Part shown: positions 38,219-46,848 of the stretch, piece after piece
Layout: each line of letters opens with the position of its first letter
Numbering within the stretch: the stretch's first letter is position 1
DNA from: Deltaproteobacteria bacterium
Lineage (GTDB): Bacteria; Desulfobacterota; Deferrimicrobia; Deferrimicrobiales; Deferrimicrobiaceae
Direction of reading: 5' to 3'
Assembly: GCA_021815305.1 (NCBI GenBank)
Contig: JAKAHC010000003.1
Span: forward strand, 248,001 to 312,000
DNA length: 64,000 nucleotides
Notes under the pieces: generated by a model
Seen by the model: only the letters and a program-made list of their open reading frames with translations
Databases searched by the model: none
What the model was told of the DNA's origin: nothing
Program-made: the position numbers and the translations under genes

Positions 38219-38281
38219 AGCGTATCTTGTGGTCGGGTTCCACGACGACTACAAGATATTGTGCCGCCACAGGGCTGTCAA
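38219..38281 (-). promoter_or_regulatory. nrdJ promoter with two NrdR-like boxes
   Basis: On the minus strand TTGACA (38276-38281) and TATCTT (38253-38258) are 17 bp apart. A near-perfect NrdR-type palindrome, ACAATATCTTGT, covers 38251-38262 and overlaps the -10. A second, weaker copy (9 of 12 matches) lies at 38219-38230. Their centres are 32 bp apart, three helical turns, the known geometry for NrdR repression. The rest of the 465-bp gap to 38643 has the divergent cytochrome promoter and no supported gene. Confidence 0.75.
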
Positions 38282-38546
38282 GAAAAAGCACGGAGAAAAA
38301 TCATTTTTTGCTAACCTCCGCAGCACAGGAAGGTTTCGTCGGAATAAAACATGGTGTCCGCTTTTCGTTCTCCGTTTGCGCGTCGGCATGTCTTCCGGAG
38401 GTTCGCCGCATGGGGCAGGCCGGAGCAATCCTCCGGGACGGTGCGCGGAGCCGCGGATCGCCCCCCCCACGGTGTCTTCCGCTCCGACGGGAGGATTCCT
38501 TGCGTTCCCGGGGGTGCGGGCAGGAGAAGCGGCGGTCATTTTTCTC

Positions 38547-38581
38547 TTGATTCCGCCCTGTCCGGCGCGTATTGTATACAG
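38547..38581 (+). promoter_or_regulatory. Promoter of the cytochrome b/c operon, with GTATAC site
   Basis: TTGATT (38547-38552) and TATTGT (38570-38575) are 17 bp apart. The near-palindrome TTGTATACAG (38572-38581) overlaps the -10 and matches the site at 14040-14049 in nine of ten positions. A leader of about 60 nt precedes the first cytochrome ATG at 38644. Confidence 0.45.
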
Positions 38582-38643
38582 TCGACAGTCGCCATGCAAC
38601 CCCCGGACCAGCGGCCCGAATCAGCGAACAAGGGGTGGATACG

Positions 38644-40698
38644 ATGCCGATTCCACGCATCAGGAGCACGCACAGGATGTTTCCGGCGGCCGTTCTTCTG
38701 ACAGCGTCGGTCCTGCTTTTCCTCCCGGGGGTCGCCTCCGCGCTCGATAACGGGCAATGCCTCGACTGCCACGGCGACCGTTCCGTCCTCGGCTGGTCGG
38801 CCGGGGAAAAAGCGTCCAACGTGACGCCGGGGGGACCGGAGGAACCCGGGCACGTCGCGGGGAATTTTCCCGGCATGTCCCTGTTCGTCGACGCCGAAGC
38901 GTACAGACGGTCCGTGCACGCGGACGTGTCCTGCACCGACTGCCATGCAGACATCAAGGATCTTCCGCACACCGCCAGGCTCAAGCACGTGAACTGCTCC
39001 GGGTGCCACTCCGAGGTGGCGGCCACGTATGCGAAGAGCCGGCACGTCCTCACCTTCGACGGGAAGCCGGTCGTCAATCCCCCCGCGTGCGTCGACTGCC
39101 ACGGGGCCCACGCCGTACCCAAATCGTCCCTCTCCACATCTCCGGTCTATTACCGCAACATCGCCGCGACGTGCACCCGGTGCCACGGGGACAAGAAGGT
39201 CACGGACAACCGGAACATCGCCATCCCGGGCGCGGCCAAGCTGTACACGCGGAGCATCCACAACCGGGCGATCGTCGAAATGGGGCTGAACAAGTCCGCG
39301 ACCTGCATCGACTGCCACGGCGCGCACAACATGAAGGACCGCAGGGACCCCGCCTCGTCCATCAACCGGACGAACCTCCCCGCCACCTGCGGGCGGTGCC
39401 ACTACGGGGTCTACGCCATCTACAAGGACAGCGTGCACGGGACGGCCCTGGCCCGCGGCGTTCCGGACGCCCCCAACTGCGCCGACTGCCACGGCGAACA
39501 CGAGGTCCTCGCCGTCAGCGATCCGAACTCGCCCGTCTCGGCCTCGGCGATCTCCCAGAGGACGTGTCCCTCCTGCCACGCGGCCGAGAAGCTGGCGGCG
39601 CGCTACGGGGTGCCGGTGGACAAGGTGCTCGGGTACCAGCAGAGCTTCCACGGCCTGTCCGCGCGTCTCGGGGACAAGACCGTGGCCAACTGCGCCTCCT
39701 GCCACGGCGACCACGCGATCTTCCCCTCCTCCGACCCGCGCTCGACGATCAACCCGAGGAACCTTCCCGTGACGTGCGGGAAGTGCCATCCCGGGGCCAC
39801 GGCGAACTTCGCCAAGGGGAACATCCACGTGGGGCCGGGCGGAACGGGCGGCCAGATCAAGTACTGGGTGGAGCGGGTCTACATCTGGATGATCGTCCTG
39901 GTGATCGGCGGGATGGTCCTCCACAACGGCCTGGACTACTTCCGGAAGATGCAGGCGCTCTACCGGCAGCGGCGGCAGTGGCGCCAGCCGGCGTACGAGC
40001 GGCTCAACCGTTCCGAGCGGATTCAGCACTTCCTGACGCTTGCGACCTTCTTTATCCTGGTGGTCACGGGGTTCGCGCTGAAATTCAAGTGGTCCGTACC
40101 ACTGATCTCCGACCAGGCCAACGTCGCGCTGCGGGGCTGGGGCCACCGGATCGCCGCCCTCGTCATGCTCGCCACCGGCGTCTACCACGTTTTCTACGTC
40201 GTGTTCACCGCCCGGGGCCGCGGCCATCTCTGGCGGATGCTCCCCCGGTGGAAGGACGTGGAGGACGTCGTGGGGACGATCCGGTACTTCCTCGGGATCG
40301 CCGACCACAAGCCCAGTTTCGACCGGTATACCTATGTGGAGAAGGCGGAATACCTCGCGCTGGTGTGGGGCACGGTCGTCATGGTCGTCACCGGCTTCCT
40401 GCTCTGGTTCCAGGACGAGGCGCTCCGGTACCTCCCGATGTGGGGGCTGGACGTGGCCACCATCGTGCACTTCTACGAGGCGGTCCTGGCCACCCTGGCC
40501 ATTCTCGTATGGCACCTCTACTACGTGTTCGTGAATCCGGATTTCGCCCCCATGTCGTTCACCTGGATCGACGGAAAGCTCTCCCGGCAGCTGATGGAGC
40601 ACGAACACGCCCTCGAGCTCGAGGAGATCGACGCGTACGAACGCCGCGGGGTGGAACCGCCCCCCGACGTCACCCGGATCGCCACGGAGGAGGAATGA
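38644..40698 (+). CDS. Fused multihaem cytochrome c (11 CxxCH) - membrane cytochrome b, CbcL-like
   Basis: A 684-residue protein with a signal peptide (to VASA) and 11 CxxCH motifs from CLDCH to CGKCH in a periplasmic region up to about residue 400. Then come five hydrophobic helices: one anchor (WMIVLVIGGMVLHNGL) and a four-helix b-type domain with candidate haem histidines in QHF-type, GHRIAALVM...YHVFY, VHFYEA and WHLYYVF segments. This is the architecture of Geobacter CbcL, which takes electrons from menaquinol. CbcL carries 9 c-haems; this has 11. It is first of six genes and overlaps the next by ATGA. Confidence 0.85.
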   Translation: MPIPRIRSTHRMFPAAVLLTASVLLFLPGVASALDNGQCLDCHGDRSVLGWSAGEKASNVTPGGPEEPGHVAGNFPGMSLFVDAEAYRRSVHADVSCTDCHADIKDLPHTARLKHVNCSGCHSEVAATYAKSRHVLTFDGKPVVNPPACVDCHGAHAVPKSSLSTSPVYYRNIAATCTRCHGDKKVTDNRNIAIPGAAKLYTRSIHNRAIVEMGLNKSATCIDCHGAHNMKDRRDPASSINRTNLPATCGRCHYGVYAIYKDSVHGTALARGVPDAPNCADCHGEHEVLAVSDPNSPVSASAISQRTCPSCHAAEKLAARYGVPVDKVLGYQQSFHGLSARLGDKTVANCASCHGDHAIFPSSDPRSTINPRNLPVTCGKCHPGATANFAKGNIHVGPGGTGGQIKYWVERVYIWMIVLVIGGMVLHNGLDYFRKMQALYRQRRQWRQPAYERLNRSERIQHFLTLATFFILVVTGFALKFKWSVPLISDQANVALRGWGHRIAALVMLATGVYHVFYVVFTARGRGHLWRMLPRWKDVEDVVGTIRYFLGIADHKPSFDRYTYVEKAEYLALVWGTVVMVVTGFLLWFQDEALRYLPMWGLDVATIVHFYEAVLATLAILVWHLYYVFVNPDFAPMSFTWIDGKLSRQLMEHEHALELEEIDAYERRGVEPPPDVTRIATEEE

Positions 40699-41966
40699 AG
40701 AGGATGATCCGCCACCATCTTGCCGCGGCCCTTGCCGGCGCGGCCCTGTTGTCGGCCGGGCTCGCCGCCGCGGCCGTCCCCCCGGGCGTCAACGACTGCC
40801 TGGAGTGCCACGGGGACAAATCGATCGAGAAGACGCTCCCCGGCGGGGGAACCCTCTCGCTCTACGTCGACCTGCAGGCGTACCGCCGGTCGGTCCACGG
40901 GAACAGCGGCTGCGCCACGTGCCATGTCGACGCCAAGGCCCCGCACGAAAAGCTCGGGAAAGTCTCGTGCGGCAGGTGCCACGCCGACGCAGCGAAGTCG
41001 TATGCGGGCAGCTCCCACGGGAAGCTCCGCGCGAAGGGGGTCACCGACGTCCCCGGCTGCGACGGGTGCCACGGGAAGCACGACATCCGGAAATCGGCGG
41101 ACCCCGCCTCCCGGACCTTCCGGCTCAACATCGCGGCGACCTGCCTGCGCTGCCACAAGGACCGGGCCATCGAGCAGAAGTACAACCTTCCGGACCAGAA
41201 AGTGATGATCGCCTACGAACAGAGCGTCCACGGGATGGCGTCGAGGAAGGCCGGCCTCACCGGAAGCGCGGTCTGCTCCGATTGCCACGGGAACCACGGC
41301 ATCCTTCCCGGCGACGACCCGAAGTCCGCCACCTTCCGTCAGAACATACCCACCCTGTGCGGGAAGTGCCACTCCGGGATCCTCGAAAAGTACGAGAGGA
41401 GCGTCCACGGGAAGGGGATGCGCGCCGGAATCGCGGAGTCCCCGGTGTGCACGGATTGCCACGGGGAGCACACGATTTCGAAGGTCAGCGACCCGAATTC
41501 TCCGGTGAGCGCGCGGAACATCCCGAAGACGTGCACGGGGTGCCACGACAAGGAAGCCATCTCCTCGCGGTATGCCCTCCCGAAGAAGCGGTTCTCTTCC
41601 TACATGGATTCGTTCCACGGGATCGCGGTGGAGTACGGCATGACGAAGGCGGCCAACTGCTCGTCCTGCCACGGGGTTCACGACATCCTGCCTTCCTCCG
41701 ATCCCGCCTCCTCCGTCAACAAGGCGAACCTGCCCAGGACTTGCGGGAAGTGCCACCCCAAGGCGGGGCCCAATTTCGCCAAGGGATCCGTGCACGTCGA
41801 GGTGACCGCGGCGAAGGCCCTGGGCGTCTTCGCGATCCGGATGTTCTACATCATCTTCATCTCCGCCCTGGTGGTCCTGTTCGTCCTTCACGTCGGGCTC
41901 GAACTGTACGGACGGTGGAGGGAGAAAAAGGAGGGGGCGTCGGGCGGAAAGGGAGGGGCGCAATGA
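40695..41966 (+). CDS. Membrane-anchored 11-haem cytochrome c
   Basis: A 423-residue protein: signal peptide (to AAA), 11 CxxCH motifs (CLECH, CATCH, CGRCH, CDGCH, CLRCH, CSDCH, CGKCH, CTDCH, CTGCH, CSSCH, CGKCH), and one C-terminal helix (FYIIFISALVVLFVLHVGLEL). The roughly 50-residue repeat S-x-HG...CxxCHG-x-H-x-I...DP-x-S...CxxCH is shared with the preceding and the 42655 proteins, so they are paralogues. It corresponds to the c half of the fused protein, its partner b half being the next gene, which overlaps by ATGA. It is anchored in the inner membrane with haems in the periplasm. Confidence 0.85.
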   Translation: MKRMIRHHLAAALAGAALLSAGLAAAAVPPGVNDCLECHGDKSIEKTLPGGGTLSLYVDLQAYRRSVHGNSGCATCHVDAKAPHEKLGKVSCGRCHADAAKSYAGSSHGKLRAKGVTDVPGCDGCHGKHDIRKSADPASRTFRLNIAATCLRCHKDRAIEQKYNLPDQKVMIAYEQSVHGMASRKAGLTGSAVCSDCHGNHGILPGDDPKSATFRQNIPTLCGKCHSGILEKYERSVHGKGMRAGIAESPVCTDCHGEHTISKVSDPNSPVSARNIPKTCTGCHDKEAISSRYALPKKRFSSYMDSFHGIAVEYGMTKAANCSSCHGVHDILPSSDPASSVNKANLPRTCGKCHPKAGPNFAKGSVHVEVTAAKALGVFAIRMFYIIFISALVVLFVLHVGLELYGRWREKKEGASGGKGGAQ

Positions 41967-42658
41967 GTCGGGCCGACCTGGCTGCCGGCAAGGTGATCCG
42001 GATGTCGCTGCGGTTCCGCCTGCAGCATTTCCTGCTGATGATGCTCCTCCTTGTGCTCGCCGTCACGGGGTTCGCCCTGATGTACCACGATAACGCCCTG
42101 GCGCAGGCGATCATCCGCATCGAGGGGGGGGTCCAGAACCGGGGCGTCGTCCACCGGATCGCCGCCGTCCTGCTGCTGGCGAACCTGGTGTACCACATCT
42201 TCTACATGCTCTTCTCCCGGGAAGGGAAGGCGGAGTTCCGCGAGCTGCTCGTCACGCGGCGGGACGTCGACGACTTCCTCCAGGCCCTGCGGTACAACCT
42301 GGGCACGGAGAAGGAGTACCCCCGGTTCGGGAAGTACGGGTACAGGGAGAAGTTCCAGTACTGGGGCGCCACGGTGGGGATCCTGCTCATCGGGTTCACC
42401 GGTTTCATGCTCTGGGCGGAAACCTTCTCCATGCGCTTCTTCCCGAAATTCATCCTCGACCTGGCGCTGATCATCCACGGGTACCAGGGGCTCCTGGGGT
42501 TCGTGCTCCTCTTCCTGTGGCACCTGTACAACGTGCACCTGCACCCCTCCGTGTTCCCGATGAATCCGGCCTGGCTCACCGGGAAAGTGTCGACGGAATG
42601 GCTGCGCAGGGAGCACCCGCTGGAATACGAAAAACTCAAAGGGGAAGGGTTGTTATGA
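41963..42658 (+). CDS. Membrane cytochrome b subunit (four-helix, b561/FdnI-like)
   Basis: A 231-residue four-helix protein. Candidate haem b ligands are the His residues in RLQHFLLMM, VVHRIAAVLL...VYHIFYM, IIHGYQ and LWHLYNVHLHP. The sequence parallels the C-terminal part of the fused protein at 38644. It starts and ends with ATGA overlaps, so it should be made stoichiometrically with the 11-haem subunit before it. Predicted role: menaquinol oxidation and transfer of electrons across the membrane to the c-haems. Confidence 0.82.
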   Translation: MSRADLAAGKVIRMSLRFRLQHFLLMMLLLVLAVTGFALMYHDNALAQAIIRIEGGVQNRGVVHRIAAVLLLANLVYHIFYMLFSREGKAEFRELLVTRRDVDDFLQALRYNLGTEKEYPRFGKYGYREKFQYWGATVGILLIGFTGFMLWAETFSMRFFPKFILDLALIIHGYQGLLGFVLLFLWHLYNVHLHPSVFPMNPAWLTGKVSTEWLRREHPLEYEKLKGEGLL

Positions 42659-43716
42659 GGAAGTTCCTCTTCGCGGTCGTCGTCTTCCTCGGGGGGGTGG
42701 TCCTTCCTGGTTTCGCGCGGGACGCCGGGGCCGCGATCTCCCTGGAGAAGTGCACGTTGTGCCACGGCAAGCCCGAGTTCCGCAAGCTGCTGGTCGACGG
42801 CGCCATCCGGGACCTCTTCGTCACGGGGGACAGCCTGAAAGGATCGGTGCACGAGAAGAAGGGATGCACGGACTGCCACTTCGACGTGAACGAGATCCCC
42901 CACCGGGAGCGTCCCAAGCGGGTGACCTGCACCCACTGCCACTACAAGGGGAACAGGGAGGGCGCTCCCCAGTCCGACAACGTCCTTGCGTACTTCGACT
43001 CGGCCCACGGCAAGGCGATCGCCGCAGGGAACGCGAAGGCTCCGCTGTGCCAGGACTGCCACGGCAGCCACCAGATCCTCAAGGTGAAGAATCCCGAATC
43101 GAAAGTGTCGCGTTTCAAGGTGGCCGAGACGTGCGGCCGGTGCCACATGGAAATCTACGCGAAGTACAAAACCTCCATCCACGGGGTCGCCCTTTCGAAG
43201 GGTATCGCGGACGCGCCTTCCTGCACGGGCTGCCACGGGGAGCACCGCATCTACGCCCACACCGATCCCAAGTCGACCGTCTACCCGACAAGGGTTTCCG
43301 AGCAGTGCTCCAAGTGCCATGCCTCGGTCGCCATCATGAGCAAGTTCGGCATCGAGACGGAGCAGGTCGCCACCTACAACGAATCCTTCCACGGCGTGGC
43401 CAGCAAGTTCGGCTCCCGCACCGTCGCGAACTGCGCATCGTGCCACGGGGTCCACGACATCCGCCCGCCGGACGACCCGCTCTCCACGGTGAACCCGAGG
43501 AATATCCCGAAGACGTGCGGGAAGTGCCACCCGGGCGCCAACGCGAACTTCGCCGTCGGGAAGATCCACGTGGACGCCAAGAAGAAGGAGTCGGGGATCA
43601 TCTACTGGACCGCGACCTTCTTCAAGTACCTCACCATCTGCACCATGCTCGCCCTCATCGTGCACATCTTCCTGGACATGTACGGCAGGACGCGCCGCCT
43701 CCGCGGAGAACGATGA
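42655..43716 (+). CDS. Membrane-anchored 9-haem cytochrome c
   Basis: A 353-residue protein with signal peptide (to GAA), nine CxxCH motifs (CTLCH, CTDCH, CTHCH, CQDCH, CGRCH, CTGCH, CSKCH, CASCH, CGKCH) and a C-terminal anchor helix (FKYLTICTMLALIVHIFL). It is a shorter paralogue of the 40695 protein and shares its last four haem repeats most clearly. With the next gene it forms the third c/b pair of the locus. Unlike the earlier junctions, the next start is 64 bp away. Confidence 0.85.
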   Translation: MRKFLFAVVVFLGGVVLPGFARDAGAAISLEKCTLCHGKPEFRKLLVDGAIRDLFVTGDSLKGSVHEKKGCTDCHFDVNEIPHRERPKRVTCTHCHYKGNREGAPQSDNVLAYFDSAHGKAIAAGNAKAPLCQDCHGSHQILKVKNPESKVSRFKVAETCGRCHMEIYAKYKTSIHGVALSKGIADAPSCTGCHGEHRIYAHTDPKSTVYPTRVSEQCSKCHASVAIMSKFGIETEQVATYNESFHGVASKFGSRTVANCASCHGVHDIRPPDDPLSTVNPRNIPKTCGKCHPGANANFAVGKIHVDAKKKESGIIYWTATFFKYLTICTMLALIVHIFLDMYGRTRRLRGER

Positions 43717-43780
43717 GGAAGGGGCGAGACTGTCCGGCGGGCGGGGCGGGAACACCCTCAAACCAAGACGATCGGGAGTC

Positions 43781-44704
43781 ATGAGAATGGCAGAGAAAGA
43801 CCAGCGGATCGCAGACGGGGAAGCCGTCGAGAAGGAAATCGAGGCGGCCCTTGCCGAGCGCCTTTCCGGGTTGCCGTCGGAGCAGGCCGACGCGGTGCGG
43901 GACAAGATCCGCCGCCGCGTCCAGGAAGAGGTGGAGAGGGAGCTTCGCATACGGGCCGCTTCGGACCGGAAGGAGGCGCGCGAGAAGGAGAAACAGGTCG
44001 AGGAGGGGGAGAAGTTCGTCCGGTTCAACCGGAACTTCCGTTTCCAGCACATGGTGATGTTCACCTCGGTCATCCTCCTGATCATCACCGGCATGCCGCT
44101 GAAGTTCCCCGATTTCGTCCTCTCCCGTTTCGTCATCGGCTTCTGGGGCGGGATACAGAACTCCACCATCGTCCACCGGATCGGCGCCGGGATGCTGATC
44201 TACTTCATGGTCCACCACTTCCTCTACACGGTCCTGACGCGGGACGGGCGGCGGGACTTTGTCCTCATGATCCCCGGCCTCAAGGACGCAAGGGACATCG
44301 CCCTGAACGTGCGGCACTTCCTCGGGAAGACGTCCGAGAGGCCCCGCTTCGGCAGGTTCAGCTACATCGAGAAGTTCGACTACTGGGCGGTGTACTGGGG
44401 CTGCGTCATCATGATCGGGTCCGGGCTGTTCCTGTGGTTCGAGACCGACGTCATGCAGTTCCTTCCCAAATACGCCATCGACATGGCCCACGAAATGCAC
44501 AGCGACGAGGCGCTCCTGGCCACCCTGGCGATCGTCATCTGGCACTTCTACAACGTCCACTTCAACCCGGACCGGTTCCCGGGGACGCTCCTGTGGTGGC
44601 ACGGCCGGCTCACGGAGCATGAGATGAAGGAAGAGCACCCCCTCGAATACGAGGAGATCATGGCGCGGCGCGCCGGAAAGCCGCCGGAGGTCGCCGGGCA
44701 ATGA
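43781..44704 (+). CDS. Membrane cytochrome b subunit with charged N-terminal extension
   Basis: A 307-residue relative of the 41963 b subunit. Residues 1-80 are extremely charged (Glu/Lys/Arg) and predicted to be a cytoplasmic coiled coil, absent from the other copies. The four-helix core keeps FQHMVMF, VHRIGAGML...VHHFLY, MAHEMHS and WHFYNVHFNP histidines. GGGAGTC precedes the ATG at 43781; a second in-frame ATG lies at 43787. Its stop overlaps the NapC-like gene by ATGA. Role as for the other b subunit, with the extension perhaps binding a cytoplasmic partner. Confidence 0.82.
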   Translation: MRMAEKDQRIADGEAVEKEIEAALAERLSGLPSEQADAVRDKIRRRVQEEVERELRIRAASDRKEAREKEKQVEEGEKFVRFNRNFRFQHMVMFTSVILLIITGMPLKFPDFVLSRFVIGFWGGIQNSTIVHRIGAGMLIYFMVHHFLYTVLTRDGRRDFVLMIPGLKDARDIALNVRHFLGKTSERPRFGRFSYIEKFDYWAVYWGCVIMIGSGLFLWFETDVMQFLPKYAIDMAHEMHSDEALLATLAIVIWHFYNVHFNPDRFPGTLLWWHGRLTEHEMKEEHPLEYEEIMARRAGKPPEVAGQ

Positions 44705-46761
44705 AGGAAAAACTCAAGGTCTGGTGGGAATTTCTCGGGGGGAGCAGGAGGCCGCTCGTCGTCGTCGCAGTGGTCGTCGCGGGACTGTTCATCGTCGTGA
44801 ACGGGGCGTTCTTCGTGGCCGCGTACTTCCCGAAGTCCTGCCGGGCTTGCCACTACATGGATCCCTACGTCGCCCAGTGGCAGGCGTCCAGCCACTCGAA
44901 CGTGACGTGCATCAAGTGCCATTCCTTCTCCCCCGTCTTCATCACGGTGACGACCCTCAAGTACATCACGGGCCTGTACAACCCGCGCCCGCACGCGAAC
45001 GTGCAGGACGCGGCGTGCCTCGCGAACGGATGCCACGAGGGACGGATCGCCAAGGGCAAGGCCAAGATGGGGAACATCACCTTCGACCACCAGGACCACC
45101 TGACCAAGCTCAAGCGGGGGGAGAAGCTGCGCTGCACCAGCTGCCACTACGCGATCGTCCAGGGCGAGAACATCGTCAAGGGTTCCCATACCCAGGTGGA
45201 CAACCGCGTCTGCTTCCTGTGCCACTTCAAGGGGATCGGGCCGGGGCAGGCCCTCGGCGGGTGCCCGGGATGTCACGGGACGCCCACCAGGACCGTGGAG
45301 CACAGCGGGTTCCTGTTCTCCCACGCCTCGTACCTGAAGATCGGCGTGCCGTGCATGCAGTGCCACGTGCGGGTGGCCGAGGGCGACGGGAAGGTGGACG
45401 ACGCCCACTGCTACGACTGCCACGTGGGCAGGCTCGAAAAGAAGGGCGACGTGCTGGGCATCCACCGCATCCACGTCACCTACAACGCGATCCAGTGCTT
45501 CAAGTGCCACGACAAGATCAACCACGGGGCGATCGAGTTCACCAAGACCTTCGAGGTCCAGTGCGACGCGTGCCACAAGAGGCTGCACAGCTACCAGAAG
45601 GAGATGTACATGGGCACGGGGGCCAAGGGGGTCCCCGACACGCCGTCCCGGATGTTCTCCGCGCAGGTTTCGTGCAACGGGTGCCACATCAAGTCCGTCG
45701 AGGTGAAGGAGTCGGGCGTTTCGTTCCCGGGCGAGACCAAGCTGGCGGCGGAGCGGCACAGCTGCGTGGTCTGCCACGGGAAGAAGTACGACCTGATGCT
45801 GGACGACTGGGTCCGCGAGTCCCGCAACCTCGTCGGCGACCTGGAGCGGATCGTCGCTTCGGGGAAAGCCGCGGTCGGTTCGGGTGCGGCGGCGGGAAGC
45901 AAGATGGCGCAGGCGAGGTCCCTCGTGGCCGACGCCCAGGCGAACCTGGATTTCCTCCGGGCGGGGCGGGGGGCGCACAACATCGAGTACGCCCTGAAGA
46001 TCGTGCGGGTGGGGTTCGAGCAGGTGACCACCGCGTACAGGCTGGCGGGAGTTCCGGGCGGTCCGCCCAGGCCAGCCATCCTCGCCAACTCCTCGGCGTT
46101 CTGCACCACCCTGTGCCACGCGCGCATCATGCCCCCAGACAAGGTGTTCTTCAAGGAGATGGAGCTCCAGTTCCCGCACTCCCTCCACGTGAAGGACGTG
46201 GGGATCGAATGCGCCAAGTGCCACTCCCCCGAGAAGCACAAGATGCGCATCGTGACCAAGTCCGAGTGCATGAAGTGCCACCACGAGAGCAAGGACATCG
46301 ACTGCGGCCACTGCCACAAGGCGCAGAAGGCCCTCTACGAGGGGAAGGTGAAGGTGTACGGGGTCGCGGCGGCGCCGGACGTGATGGCGGCCGCGGACAC
46401 CAAGTGCACCGATTGCCACGACCTGAAGAAGGGATCGCAGACGGTGCTCACCGTGAAGGCGAAGTGCGAGGAGTGCCACGACGCCAAACACGGAAAGATG
46501 CTGCTGGACTGGAAGGAGGAGATCACGAAGCGGGAGAACACCATCGCCGTGGCGCTCGAGGAGGCGAAAGCGTACGTCGACCGCGTGAAGAAGTCGGGGA
46601 AGGACGTCTCGAAGGAGCAGGCGCTGGTCGAGCAGGCGGACGCGAACTACCAGGTGGTCTCCTCCGGCCGGGGAACCCACAACTTCAGGCTCAGCAGGGA
46701 ACTGCTGAAGGTGGCGCAGTCCAACATCGACAAGGTGCTCGCCGCCAAGCGAGGAAAGTAG
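44701..46761 (+). CDS. NapC-like large multihaem cytochrome, 16 CxxCH plus CX4CH and CX3CH
   Basis: A 686-residue protein with an uncleaved N-terminal anchor (VVVAVVVAGLFIVVNGAFFV) followed by CRACH and HYMDPYVAQW, as in NapC/NirT quinol dehydrogenases. It has 16 CxxCH motifs plus CLANGCH (CX4CH, Cys106) and CTTLCH (CX3CH, Cys468). Two haem-free helical insertions (about residues 370-450 and 600-686) each contain the motif GRG-[AT]-HN, suggesting an internal duplication. It is last in the operon and ends ahead of a terminator. It likely collects electrons from the membrane subunits in the periplasm; exact homologues cannot be named. Confidence 0.83.
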   Translation: MKEKLKVWWEFLGGSRRPLVVVAVVVAGLFIVVNGAFFVAAYFPKSCRACHYMDPYVAQWQASSHSNVTCIKCHSFSPVFITVTTLKYITGLYNPRPHANVQDAACLANGCHEGRIAKGKAKMGNITFDHQDHLTKLKRGEKLRCTSCHYAIVQGENIVKGSHTQVDNRVCFLCHFKGIGPGQALGGCPGCHGTPTRTVEHSGFLFSHASYLKIGVPCMQCHVRVAEGDGKVDDAHCYDCHVGRLEKKGDVLGIHRIHVTYNAIQCFKCHDKINHGAIEFTKTFEVQCDACHKRLHSYQKEMYMGTGAKGVPDTPSRMFSAQVSCNGCHIKSVEVKESGVSFPGETKLAAERHSCVVCHGKKYDLMLDDWVRESRNLVGDLERIVASGKAAVGSGAAAGSKMAQARSLVADAQANLDFLRAGRGAHNIEYALKIVRVGFEQVTTAYRLAGVPGGPPRPAILANSSAFCTTLCHARIMPPDKVFFKEMELQFPHSLHVKDVGIECAKCHSPEKHKMRIVTKSECMKCHHESKDIDCGHCHKAQKALYEGKVKVYGVAAAPDVMAAADTKCTDCHDLKKGSQTVLTVKAKCEECHDAKHGKMLLDWKEEITKRENTIAVALEEAKAYVDRVKKSGKDVSKEQALVEQADANYQVVSSGRGTHNFRLSRELLKVAQSNIDKVLAAKRGK

Positions 46762-46804
46762 GGGAAGCCCCGGGGAACCTTCCCCGGTTCAGCCCGTTGC
46801 ATCC

Positions 46805-46844
46805 GCGTGCCGGGGGGCGAAGGAGCCTCCCGGCACGCTTTCTT
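46805..46844 (+). terminator. Terminator of the cytochrome operon
   Basis: A perfect 10-bp stem (GCGTGCCGGG/CCCGGCACGC, 46805-46814 and 46829-46838) with a 14-nt loop is followed by TTTCTT. It lies 43 bp after the last cytochrome stop. Confidence 0.75.
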
Positions 46845-46848
46845 CACA

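Noticed and set aside
34675-38220. Plus-strand open frame of 1181 codons opposite holB, tmk and nrdJ
   Set aside because: It mirrors the nrdJ-tmk-holB genes, which have clear motifs on the other strand; its own product is low-complexity.
42199-44169. Long minus-strand frame opposite the cytochrome b/c genes
   Set aside because: It is the complement of CxxCH-rich coding sequence and has no domain of its own.
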